DNA of 64,000 nucleotides from Chengkuizengella sediminis (lineage in GTDB: Bacteria > Bacillota > Bacilli > Paenibacillales > KCTC-33759), in the NCBI RefSeq assembly GCF_010078385.1, contig NZ_SIJC01000002.1, positions 186,001 through 250,000 on the forward strand. The letters are read 5' to 3'. The notes below the pieces were generated by a model, which was given only the letters and a program-made list of their open reading frames with translations, was not told the DNA's origin and did no database searches. Shown piece by piece: positions 19,954 through 28,373 of this stretch. Numbering within the stretch: position 1 is the first letter of the stretch; each line of letters starts with the position of its first letter. Both the position numbers and the translations under genes were made by a program.

Positions 19954-21096
19954 ATGTTAACAAAAGCAGGGAATTTAGGCAATGAAAAACTTCTAGAACA
20001 TGTACAGAATTTAACTCCACAATTGAAACAAATTACGATTTTTGCTTCGGATTTATGTAATTATAGATGTTCATTTTGTCATATATGGGGGGAAACAGGC
20101 TGGGCGTTAAAAGAACCGCAAAGGGTAATCAAAGAGCAAGTAGATATTGATGTGATTAAAAAATTTATGGATCAGGTGTTGGAAGTAAACCCTAAAATAG
20201 GTGTTATCATTACGGGTGGTGAACCCATGTTGTATAAAAATTTTACAGAATTAGTAGAGTATTTAAGAAGTAAAAAGGTTACGATTTACTTACTTACAAA
20301 CGGCTCATTGATCAAGAACAAAATCGATTTAATTTTAAATAATGTGGTTGCGTTGAATATCTCTATTGATGGACCCGAGGAATATCATGATTCGATTAGA
20401 GGCAAGGGGAGCTTTCAGCAAATATGTGAAAATATTGAGCTGCTCATTAAAGAGAAAAAGAAAAGAAAAAGAATGTTTCCTTTTATTAATATCAATATGA
20501 CTCTTTCTAAATACAACTATCAAAGCGCAAAACCATTCCTATCAGCGCTAAGGGATCGATTTAGCAATGAAAAAATCATTCTTCATGATACGATGAATCC
20601 ATGGGTAAAACCAAGAGATCTTTCCGTAAACTTTTGGCCGCTATTATTTACGACACGTGAGAAAGGTAAGCAGTATGCGATAGAGATGAAGGAATTGTTA
20701 GATTGCGACGTTTCCCCTGCATGGGAAGGATTTGTCGAGGACCCTATTGGTATTGATACGAAACGTTTAAAAAATGACCTAGAAGATATTTGGGAGAGTG
20801 AAGGAGTAGACAGTTCAAATTTTGTGGATGTAGAAGAGTATTTTAATAATATAGAGAATGTTTTTGGTAGATCTAAATGTCTAGCTCCATGGCATGAGCT
20901 TATCATTCGAAGAACAGGGGATGTATATCCTTGTGTTGATTTTCCAGATTATAAACTTGGAAATATTCACGAATCATCCTTTGAAGAGATCTGGACTGGG
21001 GACAAGGTTACGAAATTTAGAGAGGTATTAAAAACACAAAATTTAAATGTATGTAATCGATGTACTCGCTTATTTGCGGATAAAGAGTCGTTTTAA
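19954..21096 (+). CDS. radical SAM enzyme with SPASM/twitch C-terminus
   Basis: The cluster-binding motif C35-NYR-C39-SF-C42 and the GGEPM loop identify a radical S-adenosylmethionine enzyme. The C-terminal part has a further set of cysteines (KCLAPW, YPCVDFPDYKLGN, VCNRC) typical of SPASM or twitch domains that hold auxiliary Fe-S clusters. The ATG at 19954 is preceded by AGAGGGG; the open frame upstream lacks a better start. Of about 380 aa, a normal family length. In this cluster it probably oxidises, epimerises or cross-links the carrier-bound or released product (compare the twitch enzyme BtrN of butirosin); the exact reaction is unknown. Confidence 0.87.
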   Translation: MLTKAGNLGNEKLLEHVQNLTPQLKQITIFASDLCNYRCSFCHIWGETGWALKEPQRVIKEQVDIDVIKKFMDQVLEVNPKIGVIITGGEPMLYKNFTELVEYLRSKKVTIYLLTNGSLIKNKIDLILNNVVALNISIDGPEEYHDSIRGKGSFQQICENIELLIKEKKKRKRMFPFININMTLSKYNYQSAKPFLSALRDRFSNEKIILHDTMNPWVKPRDLSVNFWPLLFTTREKGKQYAIEMKELLDCDVSPAWEGFVEDPIGIDTKRLKNDLEDIWESEGVDSSNFVDVEEYFNNIENVFGRSKCLAPWHELIIRRTGDVYPCVDFPDYKLGNIHESSFEEIWTGDKVTKFREVLKTQNLNVCNRCTRLFADKESF

Positions 21097-21127
21097 TTAT
21101 CCTGATTGAAAGGAATGAAAACTAATT

Positions 21128-22183
21128 ATGAAAAAAAGTCTGAAAGTCAATTATCCAATGATCACCTCTTATCCCAGACATGCATTTAACTTAGCCATTA
21201 TCAGTACGATAGAAAATTCTCTTCCGTGGGTATTTTCTAATTACGTACAATTAAGATGTCATACTCAATCATTACATGAGAAATTTATTTATGCAGATTG
21301 GTTTGAATTTGATGCTTATAACCCAATGTTAGATGATAACCCTTTAGTTTATTATCAAATTATTTATAGGGAGCTCATTTTAAAATATACCAATAATATT
21401 GTTGAATTTACGATAGATTGGATCAATGATGGATATTATTTTTGTACGTATCTAAATGAGTTTTATGTTCCTAATACGAGAGCTTATCAATTTAGAGATT
21501 TTCCACATAGTAACTTGATTTTTGGATATGACAAAGATGAAGCGATATTTGAAATTGCTTACTTTGATAAAGATGGAAAACTTGCTTTTGGTAAGATCGG
21601 TTTTGAAGATTATGCTAACTCTTTTCATTCGCTTGAGGTATCACAGGATTATTTAAAATACAATTATTTAGTTAAACCTAGAGATTCATTTGAATATAAA
21701 TATGACGTAAAAAGCAATTTACAAACATTTAAAGATTATTTACAAGGAAATAGAGAAGTAGATTTACATTATGATCGATATCGTATGTTTGGAACGAATG
21801 TTGATCAATTTGATTTTGGTATAAATGTATATAAAAACCTAGAAATTTATACAACTTATTTGGAAGAAGCGGACATAGTGTATGATATTCGCCCTTTTCA
21901 CATCTTATGGGAGCATAAATCCTGTTTGAAAAATCATTTGCAATATATAAATGAATTGAACTTGTTAGGTAACTATTCTGTATTGGATAAGATATTAGAA
22001 GAGATAGAGGATCAAACGATGAAATTAAGAAATCTCTTTTTGAAAGTTGCTTACTACCATATGAGTACAGAAAAAACGGATTTAAATGGAATCAAAAAGG
22101 TAAGGGAAAGATTGATAAAGTTGAAAAATGAAGAAACTATTTTTTTTGAAAGTTTAATAGAACAGTTATCCAAGAGAATTTAA
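21128..22183 (+). CDS. BtrH-like protein without an obvious catalytic Cys
   Basis: A 351-aa protein I do not recognise by name. Its first half shows the pattern of BtrH/C39-like folds: a tyrosine- and asparagine-rich strand region, then DFPHSNLIFGYDKDE with the likely His, then an aspartate strand (IAYFDKDGK). The place where a nucleophilic Cys is expected reads YPRHAFNLAI, with no cysteine. The second half is helical. It is the last gene of the cluster, 31 nt after the radical SAM gene, followed by a terminator-like hairpin. It may bind the product or act as a partner of the BtrH domain encoded at 18.65 kb. The family assignment is inference. Confidence 0.6.
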   Translation: MKKSLKVNYPMITSYPRHAFNLAIISTIENSLPWVFSNYVQLRCHTQSLHEKFIYADWFEFDAYNPMLDDNPLVYYQIIYRELILKYTNNIVEFTIDWINDGYYFCTYLNEFYVPNTRAYQFRDFPHSNLIFGYDKDEAIFEIAYFDKDGKLAFGKIGFEDYANSFHSLEVSQDYLKYNYLVKPRDSFEYKYDVKSNLQTFKDYLQGNREVDLHYDRYRMFGTNVDQFDFGINVYKNLEIYTTYLEEADIVYDIRPFHILWEHKSCLKNHLQYINELNLLGNYSVLDKILEEIEDQTMKLRNLFLKVAYYHMSTEKTDLNGIKKVRERLIKLKNEETIFFESLIEQLSKRI

Positions 22184-22210
22184 ATCTGAACTGAAGAGTT
22201 CATTCTGATT

Positions 22211-22262
22211 CAATGCCTGGTTGGCGGTTTAGGTTTTCATGCTGAGCAGGCATTGTTTTCGT
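22211..22262 (+). terminator. hairpin ending the biosynthetic cluster
   Basis: CAATGCCT (22211-22218) pairs perfectly with AGGCATTG (22248-22255), followed by TTTTCGTATTTTTT. It closes the + strand cluster just before the minus-strand DinB-like gene. The loop is long (29 nt), so efficiency is uncertain. Confidence 0.55.
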
Positions 22263-22295
22263 ATTTTTTGTATAATTACTCATGAAAAATCCCTT

Positions 22296-22754
22296 TTAAT
22301 TTTGTAAAAATATATCAATTTGCCGTATATGATGTGAATCATGTTTCACAGTTCCCTTAAAATAAGTAATCAAATTAAGTTCATTATCATTTATTTTAAA
22401 AGATGAACTTAGTTCTCCTTCAGTTTTATGTTGAAGCATAGAAACAATTTTTTTTCTGTAATCTATTAAGCTATCAATAAGCTCCTCAAATGAAACTTCT
22501 GAAAGTGCATATTCCGATGCCTTACTATTCATTTCTGTTACATCTACATTACTAAGCAATCTAGCTTTTGGTACCATCAATGGCATTCGCTCCTCTAATA
22601 TAAAACGATCCCAAAACATTAAGTGACTGATGGTTTCGGCTATTGACCATTTGTTTTTGGTAATCGGTTGATAGATTCTTTCTTTTTCAAGTTTTTTTAA
22701 TTTTATTGCCCAAACATTTAACTTCAATAAGTCATCTAACAGTTCTTTTTTCAT
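22296..22754 (-). CDS. DinB-family protein
   Basis: A 152-aa four-helix protein of the DinB/YfiT superfamily, members of which are metal-dependent thiol (bacillithiol) transferases or stress proteins. The metal-ligand histidines are visible in ISHLMFWDRF near residue 43 and in the C-terminal HDSHHIRQID. The N-terminal half has the usual NKWSIAETISHL helix. It stands alone on the minus strand between the cluster terminator and a decayed region. Substrate unknown. Confidence 0.8.
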   Translation of the reverse strand: MKKELLDDLLKLNVWAIKLKKLEKERIYQPITKNKWSIAETISHLMFWDRFILEERMPLMVPKARLLSNVDVTEMNSKASEYALSEVSFEELIDSLIDYRKKIVSMLQHKTEGELSSSFKINDNELNLITYFKGTVKHDSHHIRQIDIFLQN

Positions 22755-22941
22755 TTGTATTAATCCCCCTAAAATAACTAATTACAATCATTGCATAAGG
22801 TGAAAACCTGTTTTCCCCCAAATAAAAACTATTAAACTTATTGGGTTTTCACTCACGATAAGATTCTCGCTAAAGTCTAATGAAGTTTTAATATTCGATA
22901 AATTAAATTATACTAAAGGGAATTTGAAAAGGTAAGGGGAG

Positions 22942-23073
22942 ATGTCATTGAATAGAGTTCTAGTTAAGGGAGGCACAGAGTTTGTAGGTAAACCCTTGGT
23001 AAAGGGTTTGATTTCAAGAGGTTACATAGTTGATTTCTTAACTAGAGGTAATAGAAAGGTAGATTACGAGTAA
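22942..23073 (+). pseudogene. remnant of NAD-dependent epimerase/dehydratase
   Basis: A 43-codon frame starting at ATG 22942 after GGGGAG encodes the N-terminal nucleotide-binding strand of a short-chain epimerase, with GGTEFVGKPLVKGL and DFLTRGNRK. Intact relatives run to about 300 aa; here the frame stops at 23071-23073 and nothing homologous follows. The first motif glycine is also changed (VKGGT instead of VxGGT). I read it as a truncated gene left by a deletion. Confidence 0.65.
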
Positions 23074-23424
23074 TAGAAAGAGGTAAATTGTGACCTTATA
23101 TGAAAAAAAGATAGCTCCTTTTAGTGAATAAAGGGAATTCATGGTCTTATTTCGTTAATTTCACTCGGAAATACAATGAAATAGCCATTTTTGACCAAAA
23201 TAAGACCACCAATTACCGTTAATTTCAAAAATGAACTGAAAAGAAAAGAATAAGACCATCAAATACCTCTAACTAAATATTAAGAACCTTAGCACCCCTC
23301 AATATTAATAGTTCATCTTATTACACATACTTTTTCTTTTCATCATCCCTACTGAAAGTTAGACTAGTACAACGCACTGATACATCAAAGCTGGTTCATG
23401 GATGAGCTAGTGCAGGAATTACAA
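23074..23424. repeat. gene-free stretch with short direct and inverted repeats
   Basis: No gene is visible in this stretch. The string AATAAGACCA occurs at 23249-23258 and, extended on its left, at 23198-23208, and in inverse orientation as TGGTCTTATTT at 23142-23152. The 11-mer CGTTAATTTCA is repeated exactly at 23153-23163 and 23217-23227. This looks like a decayed short repeat unit or a small non-autonomous element next to the truncated epimerase. Confidence 0.5.
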
Positions 23425-23476
23425 ATTTTTCTACATTCCGTATCTTCTTTTTATTGAAGAGGGTCTTACGGAATGT
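23425..23476 (-). terminator. hairpin downstream of the oxidoreductase gene
   Basis: ACATTCCGTA (23433-23442) pairs perfectly with TACGGAATGT (23467-23476), and the loop contains a second TCTTC/GAAGA pairing. Read on the minus strand it follows the stop of the oxidoreductase gene by 14 nt and precedes AGAAAAATTT, a modest U-tract. Confidence 0.6.
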
Positions 23477-23490
23477 TGGTAAGGGATAAA

Positions 23491-24075
23491 TTAAAACTTT
23501 TCATTGATTAAATGTTCGACTTCAACAAGCATTTCTTTTCTTGCAGCATCATCGATAGTTGGAACTGCACCGAAAAATTGGTGATGGATTGCTTCTATAC
23601 CTACAAAATCTAAAATACCTATGTCAGAAGTTTGTTTTAGTGAATTGCTCATACCCACTTGATCATAAAATTCTGTTGGAGCGCCTGTTGTATTAATGAT
23701 AAGTCCTTTTTTACCAGTTAAATGTTTCACATATCCACCTTGCTCATCTACTGAATATGCAAATCCGTAAGCAAAAACTCTATCAATGTAACCTTTTAAA
23801 ATTGCTGGTAAACCAGTCCACCAAATTGGATATATGAAAGTAATAACATCAGCCTTTTTTATATGTTCTTGTTCAGCTTGAATATCACTTGGCATATTTC
23901 CAGATTGGAATGTTTCAAAGTCACTTCCACTTAGAACAGGTTGAAACCCTAAAGCATAAAGATCCCTGACTTCCACCTCATGTCCTTTATTTTTTAATGA
24001 GTTAACAACTGTTTCCTTTATAGCATTGTTAAAACTTTGTGGATTTGGATGTGCATAAACAACTAAATGTTTCAT
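23491..24075 (-). CDS. NAD(P)H-dependent oxidoreductase, flavodoxin fold
   Basis: A 194-aa member of the NQO1/KefF/YwrO family of FMN or FAD quinone and azo reductases. Visible are the flavin phosphate region YAHPNPQSFNNA at the N-terminus, YPIWWTGLPAILKGYIDRV in the middle and a TGAP loop. It is transcribed away from an HxlR regulator gene across a 287-nt spacer, the usual arrangement for quinone/aldehyde detoxification genes controlled by HxlR, YodB or CatR proteins. Confidence 0.88.
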   Translation of the reverse strand: MKHLVVYAHPNPQSFNNAIKETVVNSLKNKGHEVEVRDLYALGFQPVLSGSDFETFQSGNMPSDIQAEQEHIKKADVITFIYPIWWTGLPAILKGYIDRVFAYGFAYSVDEQGGYVKHLTGKKGLIINTTGAPTEFYDQVGMSNSLKQTSDIGILDFVGIEAIHHQFFGAVPTIDDAARKEMLVEVEHLINEKF

Positions 24076-24173
24076 GATTAAATCTTCACTCCTCTAATTT
24101 CAATTTTTTATTTAATGTAACCAATAAAAAGTAACGTATGCTTAAAATATTAATATACTTAATTACTTATAGC

Positions 24174-24185
24174 AAGTATGTACTT
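24174..24185. promoter_or_regulatory. candidate HxlR operator
   Basis: The 12-bp perfect palindrome AAGTATGTACTT lies in the divergent spacer, about 100 nt upstream of the oxidoreductase start and 178 nt upstream of the regulator start. TACTT-type inverted repeats are typical targets of YodB/HxlR dimers. Related half-sites (ATACTT, TTACTT) lie just upstream. Confidence 0.4.
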
Positions 24186-24362
24186 TAATGTTATATACTA
24201 TCTTAAAAGTTAGTAAGGGTGCGAATCACTTTGAATTTTTGGTTGAACTTCTGAGTATGTGATAGAATTAATCTAGATTTTGGTGATTTGTAATTAAAAC
24301 ATTCGTAACTTTGAATACTCCTATTCAAAGATTATATGAAATAGGTTATATGAGGTGAAACT

Positions 24363-24692
24363 ATGGGGAATTTTAAGATCAATGATAAATCTTTTAGGTG
24401 TCCTGTGGACTTAACTCTAAATACAATTATGGGAAAGTGGAAAGTTGTTATATTAAACAATCTCATGGATGGGAAGAAAAGATATGGAATGCTTCAAAAG
24501 CTAATGCCTGATGTCACAGATCGAGTATTAACAAAACAATTAAGGGAATTAGAAATGGATGGAATCATAACACGTAAAGTGTATCCAGTTGTACCTCCTA
24601 AGGTAGAATATAGTTTAACTGAAAGAGGAAAAACGATTAAACCCATATTAGATGCCATGTCTGAGTGGGGATCAAAATTTAAAGTGGATTGA
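24363..24692 (+). CDS. HxlR-family transcriptional regulator
   Basis: A 109-aa winged-helix protein. FRCPVDLTLNTIMGKWK carries the single N-terminal cysteine (residue 13) that YodB-like members use to sense electrophiles, followed by the HxlR core (GMLQKLMPDVTDRVLTKQLREL and VPPKVEYSLTERG). It is divergent from the oxidoreductase gene and probably represses it, with release on quinone or thiol stress; this last point is inference from the family. Confidence 0.9.
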   Translation: MGNFKINDKSFRCPVDLTLNTIMGKWKVVILNNLMDGKKRYGMLQKLMPDVTDRVLTKQLRELEMDGIITRKVYPVVPPKVEYSLTERGKTIKPILDAMSEWGSKFKVD

Positions 24693-24828
24693 ACAAAACT
24701 AAAAAAAAATTACAATTAAAAGCCACATCTTATTGGTGAACATTGATATCAAGACGTCCTGTCTTGGCAACCTAAGAATCATAATGTCCTTGTTTTGGTA
24801 ATTCATAGATGTTCTAATTATTGGTTTG

Positions 24829-24837
24829 TGCTATAAT
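24829..24837 (+). promoter_or_regulatory. extended -10 promoter of accBC
   Basis: TGCTATAAT is an extended -10 element (TGn plus a perfect TATAAT) 53 nt before the accB start. No clear -35 hexamer is present at 17 nt, as is common for extended -10 promoters. The 24693-24889 spacer holds nothing else I can name except a small AAGACGTCCTGTCTT hairpin. Confidence 0.5.
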
Positions 24838-24889
24838 ACTATCATTGTTATACATGTACATCCTTTTAAGAATTTTAAGGAGTGAAAAA

Positions 24890-25396
24890 ATGTTTAAATT
24901 AAGTGAAATTAAAGAATTGGTTAGACTTGTAGATAAATCTACACTTCAAGAACTAGAAATTGAAAATGAAGGTTCTCGTTTGTCAATACGAAAACCAGTT
25001 ATTAGCACAGAAATTATTCCACAAATCGTACAGCAAACACCTGTAGTATCTCAACCAGTTATACAGGAAGTCCCTCAAACACAACAAACATCAGCTGTTG
25101 AAGATCAAACTGTTGAAGTAATTCAATCAAATCAAACTGAGTCACAAGACGTTAATTTACATAAAATCACATCTCCAATGGTAGGTACATTTTACGTTGC
25201 TCCATCCCCAGGTGCTGATCCTTTTGTAAAAAAAGGTGATAATGTAACAAACGATACCGTAGTATGTATTGTTGAAGCAATGAAGCTTATGAATGAAATC
25301 GAAGCTGAAATAAAAGGTGAAATCGTAGAGATATTAGTAGAAGATGGTCATTTGGTTGAATTCGGTCAACCCTTATTTTTAATCAAACCAGAATAA
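24890..25396 (+). CDS. accB: biotin carboxyl carrier protein of acetyl-CoA carboxylase
   Basis: AccB carries biotin for the first step of fatty acid synthesis. The C-terminal biotinyl domain has the EAMKLMNEIEAE motif with the biotinylated lysine; the N-terminal part MFKLSEIKELV and a Gln/Pro/Val-rich linker are typical. I choose ATG 24890, preceded by AAGGAG at 7 nt, not the upstream frame opening that would add 23 hydrophobic residues; this gives 168 aa, the usual size. It forms an operon with accC, 51 nt downstream. Confidence 0.96.
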   Translation: MFKLSEIKELVRLVDKSTLQELEIENEGSRLSIRKPVISTEIIPQIVQQTPVVSQPVIQEVPQTQQTSAVEDQTVEVIQSNQTESQDVNLHKITSPMVGTFYVAPSPGADPFVKKGDNVTNDTVVCIVEAMKLMNEIEAEIKGEIVEILVEDGHLVEFGQPLFLIKPE

Positions 25397-25447
25397 TGAC
25401 ATGTTCGTTGTTTATTCTATGAAGACAGCCCTTGGGAGGATATTGTA

Positions 25448-26791
25448 ATGAAGTTTCAAAAGGTTTTAATAGCTAACCGCGGTGAAATAGCCGTTCGGAT
25501 TATTAGAGCATGTCATGAAATGGGGATTCAAACTGTAGCTGTTTATTCTGAAGCAGATAAGGATTCTCTTCATGTTAGATTAGCGGATGAAGCGTATTGT
25601 ATCGGTCCAACATTATCAAAGGACAGTTATTTAAATTTAACAAATATTATGAGTATTGCAACCTTAACTGGATCTGATGCTATACATCCGGGTTATGGAT
25701 TCTTAGCAGAAAACGCTGATTTTGCTGAAATATGTGAGTCATGTAATATAGCTTTTATAGGTCCGTCTCCTGAAGCGATAACAAAAATGGGGGATAAGGC
25801 TGTAGCGAAAGATACAATGAAAAGCGCAAATGTTCCAGTTATTCCTGGAACGGACGGACTCATTGAAGATATTGATGATGCTGTAATGATCAGTAGAGAT
25901 ATAGGATATCCTGTACTTATTAAAGCTACTGCAGGTGGTGGAGGTAAGGGTATCCGAGTTGCGGAAAATGAAGAGATGCTCATTCATCAAATCACAGCAG
26001 CTCAACAAGAAGCTGAAAAAGCCTTTGGTAATGCAGGTGTATATTTAGAAAAATTTTTAACAGGTATGAAACATGTAGAAATTCAAGTGATTGCTGATAA
26101 ACATGGGAATGCAGTTCATCTTGGTGAAAGAGATTGTTCTATACAACGGAGAAGACAAAAATTAATAGAAGAAGCACCTTGTCCCGTTTTAACACCTGAA
26201 ATCCGTAAGGAAATGGGAGACGCTGCTGTACGTGCTGCAAAAGCAGTTCAGTATTCTGGAGCGGGTACTCTTGAGTTTTTACTAGGACCAGACGGAAAAT
26301 TCTATTTCATGGAAATGAATACAAGAATCCAAGTCGAACATCCTGTTACAGAGATGGTCACAAACATTGACTTGATCAAGGAAATGATTTCAGTTGCTGA
26401 GGGGAAGCCCTTATCATTTACTCAAGAAGATGTAGAAATTGATGGATGGTCTATTGAATGTCGTATTAATGCAGAAAACCCAGATAAAAACTTTATGCCT
26501 TCTGCAGGTCAAATTCAGTTCTACTTACCTCCAGGTGGTCTGGGTGTGAGAGTAGATAGTGGAGCATACCCGGGGTATACGATTTCTCCACACTATGATT
26601 CAATGATTGCTAAATTGATTGTTTGGGGGAAAACTAGGGAAGAAGCTATTGATAGAATGAAAAGAGCATTATCGGAATTTTCGATAGAAGGGATTCATAC
26701 TACAATTCCCTTCCATTTAAAATTACTTTCAAACGAGAAGTTTCTTCAAGGGGATTTCGATATTAAGTTCTTAGAGGAAAACGAAGTATAG
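25448..26791 (+). CDS. accC: biotin carboxylase of acetyl-CoA carboxylase
   Basis: AccC carboxylates the biotin on AccB with ATP and bicarbonate. It has the family's 447 aa, begins [19 protein letters not shown], and shows the ATP-grasp glycine loop [14 protein letters not shown] (about residue 160), [15 protein letters not shown] and the catalytic [14 protein letters not shown] (about 288-301). It follows accB with a GGGAGGA ribosome site. In Bacillales these two genes usually follow spoIIIAA-AH; here those genes are not present in the 24 kb upstream. Confidence 0.97.
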   Translation: MKFQKVLIANRGEIAVRIIRACHEMGIQTVAVYSEADKDSLHVRLADEAYCIGPTLSKDSYLNLTNIMSIATLTGSDAIHPGYGFLAENADFAEICESCNIAFIGPSPEAITKMGDKAVAKDTMKSANVPVIPGTDGLIEDIDDAVMISRDIGYPVLIKATAGGGGKGIRVAENEEMLIHQITAAQQEAEKAFGNAGVYLEKFLTGMKHVEIQVIADKHGNAVHLGERDCSIQRRRQKLIEEAPCPVLTPEIRKEMGDAAVRAAKAVQYSGAGTLEFLLGPDGKFYFMEMNTRIQVEHPVTEMVTNIDLIKEMISVAEGKPLSFTQEDVEIDGWSIECRINAENPDKNFMPSAGQIQFYLPPGGLGVRVDSGAYPGYTISPHYDSMIAKLIVWGKTREEAIDRMKRALSEFSIEGIHTTIPFHLKLLSNEKFLQGDFDIKFLEENEV

Positions 26792-26812
26792 ATTATGACT
26801 TTAACTCCTAGT

Positions 26813-26841
26813 TTGTCATAATATTTGTAAGGTGTTATATT
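26813..26841 (+). promoter_or_regulatory. sigma-A promoter of yqhY
   Basis: TTGTCA (26813-26818), a 17-nt spacer and TATATT (26836-26841) give a good sigma-A promoter about 80 nt before the yqhY start. It makes yqhY separable from accBC. Confidence 0.55.
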
Positions 26842-26921
26842 ATAGTAGTAAGTGTAAAGTCTTAGGAGATAATATAAATTTTATTTGAAAAATTACGCGT
26901 GAATTTAAGGAGGTAATGTTG

Positions 26922-27338
26922 ATGAATACAGTCGCACTTGATTATGAGAAGACTGAAATGGGACATATTCAAATTGCACCTGAGGTCGTAGAAGTCATTG
27001 CTGGTTTGGCAACAGTTGAGATTGAAGGTGTAGCAGGTATGAGCGGTGGTTTTGCAGGTGGAATCGCAGAGCTTCTTGGAAGGAAAAATCTATCAAAGGG
27101 TGTAAAGGTAGAGGTTGGTGAAAAAGAAGCAGCGGTTGATGTATCTATTATTGTTGAATATGGATTTAGAATACCAGATGTTTCTCAAGAAATTCAACAA
27201 AACGTAAAAAATGCAATTGAATCTATGACTGGACTTCAGGTTGTAGAAGTGAATGTACATATTCATGATGTGCACATTACTCAGGAAGAAAAAGTGAAAA
27301 ATGAGATTGAAGAAATTAAAACACAACGCGTAAAATAA
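26922..27338 (+). CDS. yqhY: Asp23/Gls24 family protein YqhY
   Basis: A 138-aa Asp23-family protein of the kind encoded beside accBC across Firmicutes; in B. subtilis YqhY is linked to control of acetyl-CoA carboxylase activity. The sequence shows the family pattern IQIAPEVVEVIAGLA, EGVAGMSGGF and VNVHIHDVHI. ATG 26922 is chosen, 8 nt after AAGGAGG; the ATG at 26916 is too close to it. A strong terminator follows. Confidence 0.92.
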   Translation: MNTVALDYEKTEMGHIQIAPEVVEVIAGLATVEIEGVAGMSGGFAGGIAELLGRKNLSKGVKVEVGEKEAAVDVSIIVEYGFRIPDVSQEIQQNVKNAIESMTGLQVVEVNVHIHDVHITQEEKVKNEIEEIKTQRVK

Positions 27339-27364
27339 TTTCAATTATTATAGATGACAATATA

Positions 27365-27396
27365 ACCCCCTCACATTAGCAGGGGGTTTCATTTTA
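27365..27396 (+). terminator. intrinsic terminator after yqhY
   Basis: ACCCCCT (27365-27371) pairs with AGGGGGT (27381-27387) around a 9-nt loop, followed by TTCATTTT. It closes the accBC-yqhY unit. The following 70 nt contain TGTTCAAAAAGT, also found at 7468. Confidence 0.85.
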
Positions 27397-27460
27397 AGGA
27401 AAATACATAGTAATGCGTGTTCAAAAAGTTCAGTTACATGAGAGAGGAGTTTGATCTATC

Positions 27461-27994
27461 TTGAAAATCTTAGATCGATTATTATTGTTTCTATATAGTG
27501 TTTTTGTTACTGTAGTTTCTTTAGCTGTTTTAATACAAGTGATTCAAACAGGTGATATTATCGTTCCTTCTCTTAATGATACGCAACAAATCATATTATA
27601 TTCAACAGTTGCTGTTGTTGTACTCATTAGCATACGCTTTTTATATATTACTTTACGTTCCAATCGTTCTTCCAAACCTAGTATAGATCAAAGAAACGAT
27701 TATGGTGATATAAAAATTTCAATGGAGACGATAGAGCAGGTTGCATTAAAAGCTGCTGCTAGAGTTAAAGGAATTAAGGATACAAAAGCGAAAATTACTG
27801 CAAACCAATCAGGAATTGAAGTGAAAATAAAAACGTATGTTGATGGTGAAACTGCTATTCCAAAACTAACAGAAGAAATCCAACAAAATGTGAATGATTA
27901 TATTGAAGATGTAACAGGAATTCCTGTTTCTAATGTATCTGTTTTAGTAGTCAATATTTTTCAATCAAATACTTTTAAAAGTAGAGTAGAATAA
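27461..27994 (+). CDS. amaP: alkaline shock response membrane anchor AmaP
   Basis: A 177-aa membrane protein with two N-terminal helices (about 1-27 and 45-66) followed by an Asp23-like cytoplasmic domain (GDIKISMETIEQVALKAA, VTGIPVSNVSVLV). AmaP anchors Asp23 oligomers to the membrane in staphylococci. The start is TTG 27461, 11 nt after AGAGAGGAG. The pairing with a DUF2273 gene downstream and an Asp23 gene upstream is the usual family cassette. Confidence 0.9.
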   Translation: MKILDRLLLFLYSVFVTVVSLAVLIQVIQTGDIIVPSLNDTQQIILYSTVAVVVLISIRFLYITLRSNRSSKPSIDQRNDYGDIKISMETIEQVALKAAARVKGIKDTKAKITANQSGIEVKIKTYVDGETAIPKLTEEIQQNVNDYIEDVTGIPVSNVSVLVVNIFQSNTFKSRVE

Positions 27995-28008
27995 AGGGGG
28001 AGCTCCCG

Positions 28009-28236
28009 ATGTGGAAAGATTTATGGGAACGACACCCAGGAAAATTGATTGGGCCTATTATTGGAGTTTTTTTTGGAATCATATATTTAATTGTAGGTTT
28101 TTGGGATACATTGATGTTTGTTCTTATTGTTTTTATAGGTTTTTATATCGGTAGAAAAGTGGATTTAAAAGAAAGATCAGAAATTTTTACGAAAATAAAA
28201 TTACAATTCTCAAGATTTTTAGATCGTTATCGATAA
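28009..28236 (+). CDS. DUF2273 small membrane protein
   Basis: A 75-aa protein with the DUF2273 pattern: WKDLWERHPGKLIGPIIG, two closely spaced membrane helices, and a short basic tail beginning GRKVDLKERSE. It follows amaP by 14 nt with an AAAGGGGGAG ribosome site. It is thought to work with AmaP and Asp23 in envelope stress; the molecular role is not known. Confidence 0.88.
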   Translation: MWKDLWERHPGKLIGPIIGVFFGIIYLIVGFWDTLMFVLIVFIGFYIGRKVDLKERSEIFTKIKLQFSRFLDRYR

Positions 28237-28257
28237 ATGCAACCTCTAGATTTAAAT

Positions 28258-28286
28258 CCCTATAAGTAATTATGGGGCTTTTTGTT
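28258..28286 (+). terminator. terminator after the amaP operon
   Basis: CCCTATAA (28258-28265) pairs with TTATGGGG (28270-28277; one G-U pair) and is followed by CTTTTTGTTTG. Confidence 0.7.
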
Positions 28287-28288
28287 TG

Positions 28289-28317
28289 TTGTTTGAACAA
28301 AAAACGTATACTATAGT
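28289..28317 (+). promoter_or_regulatory. possible promoter of nusB
   Basis: TTGTTT (28289-28294), 17 nt, then TATAGT (28312-28317). It lies between the amaP-operon terminator and nusB, where a promoter is expected. The -35 match is only fair. Confidence 0.35.
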
Positions 28318-28373
28318 ATAGAGATCTAGAAATACATACATCAATAGATTGAGCTATCGAATGGAGGAACAAA

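Noticed and set aside
20583-20906. 107-codon antisense ORF within the radical SAM gene
   Set aside because: Low-complexity Ser-rich translation typical of a shadow frame; the sense gene is clear.
25693-26008. Antisense ORFs of 89-96 codons inside accC
   Set aside because: They are mirror frames of a strongly conserved gene, without ribosome sites or recognisable motifs.
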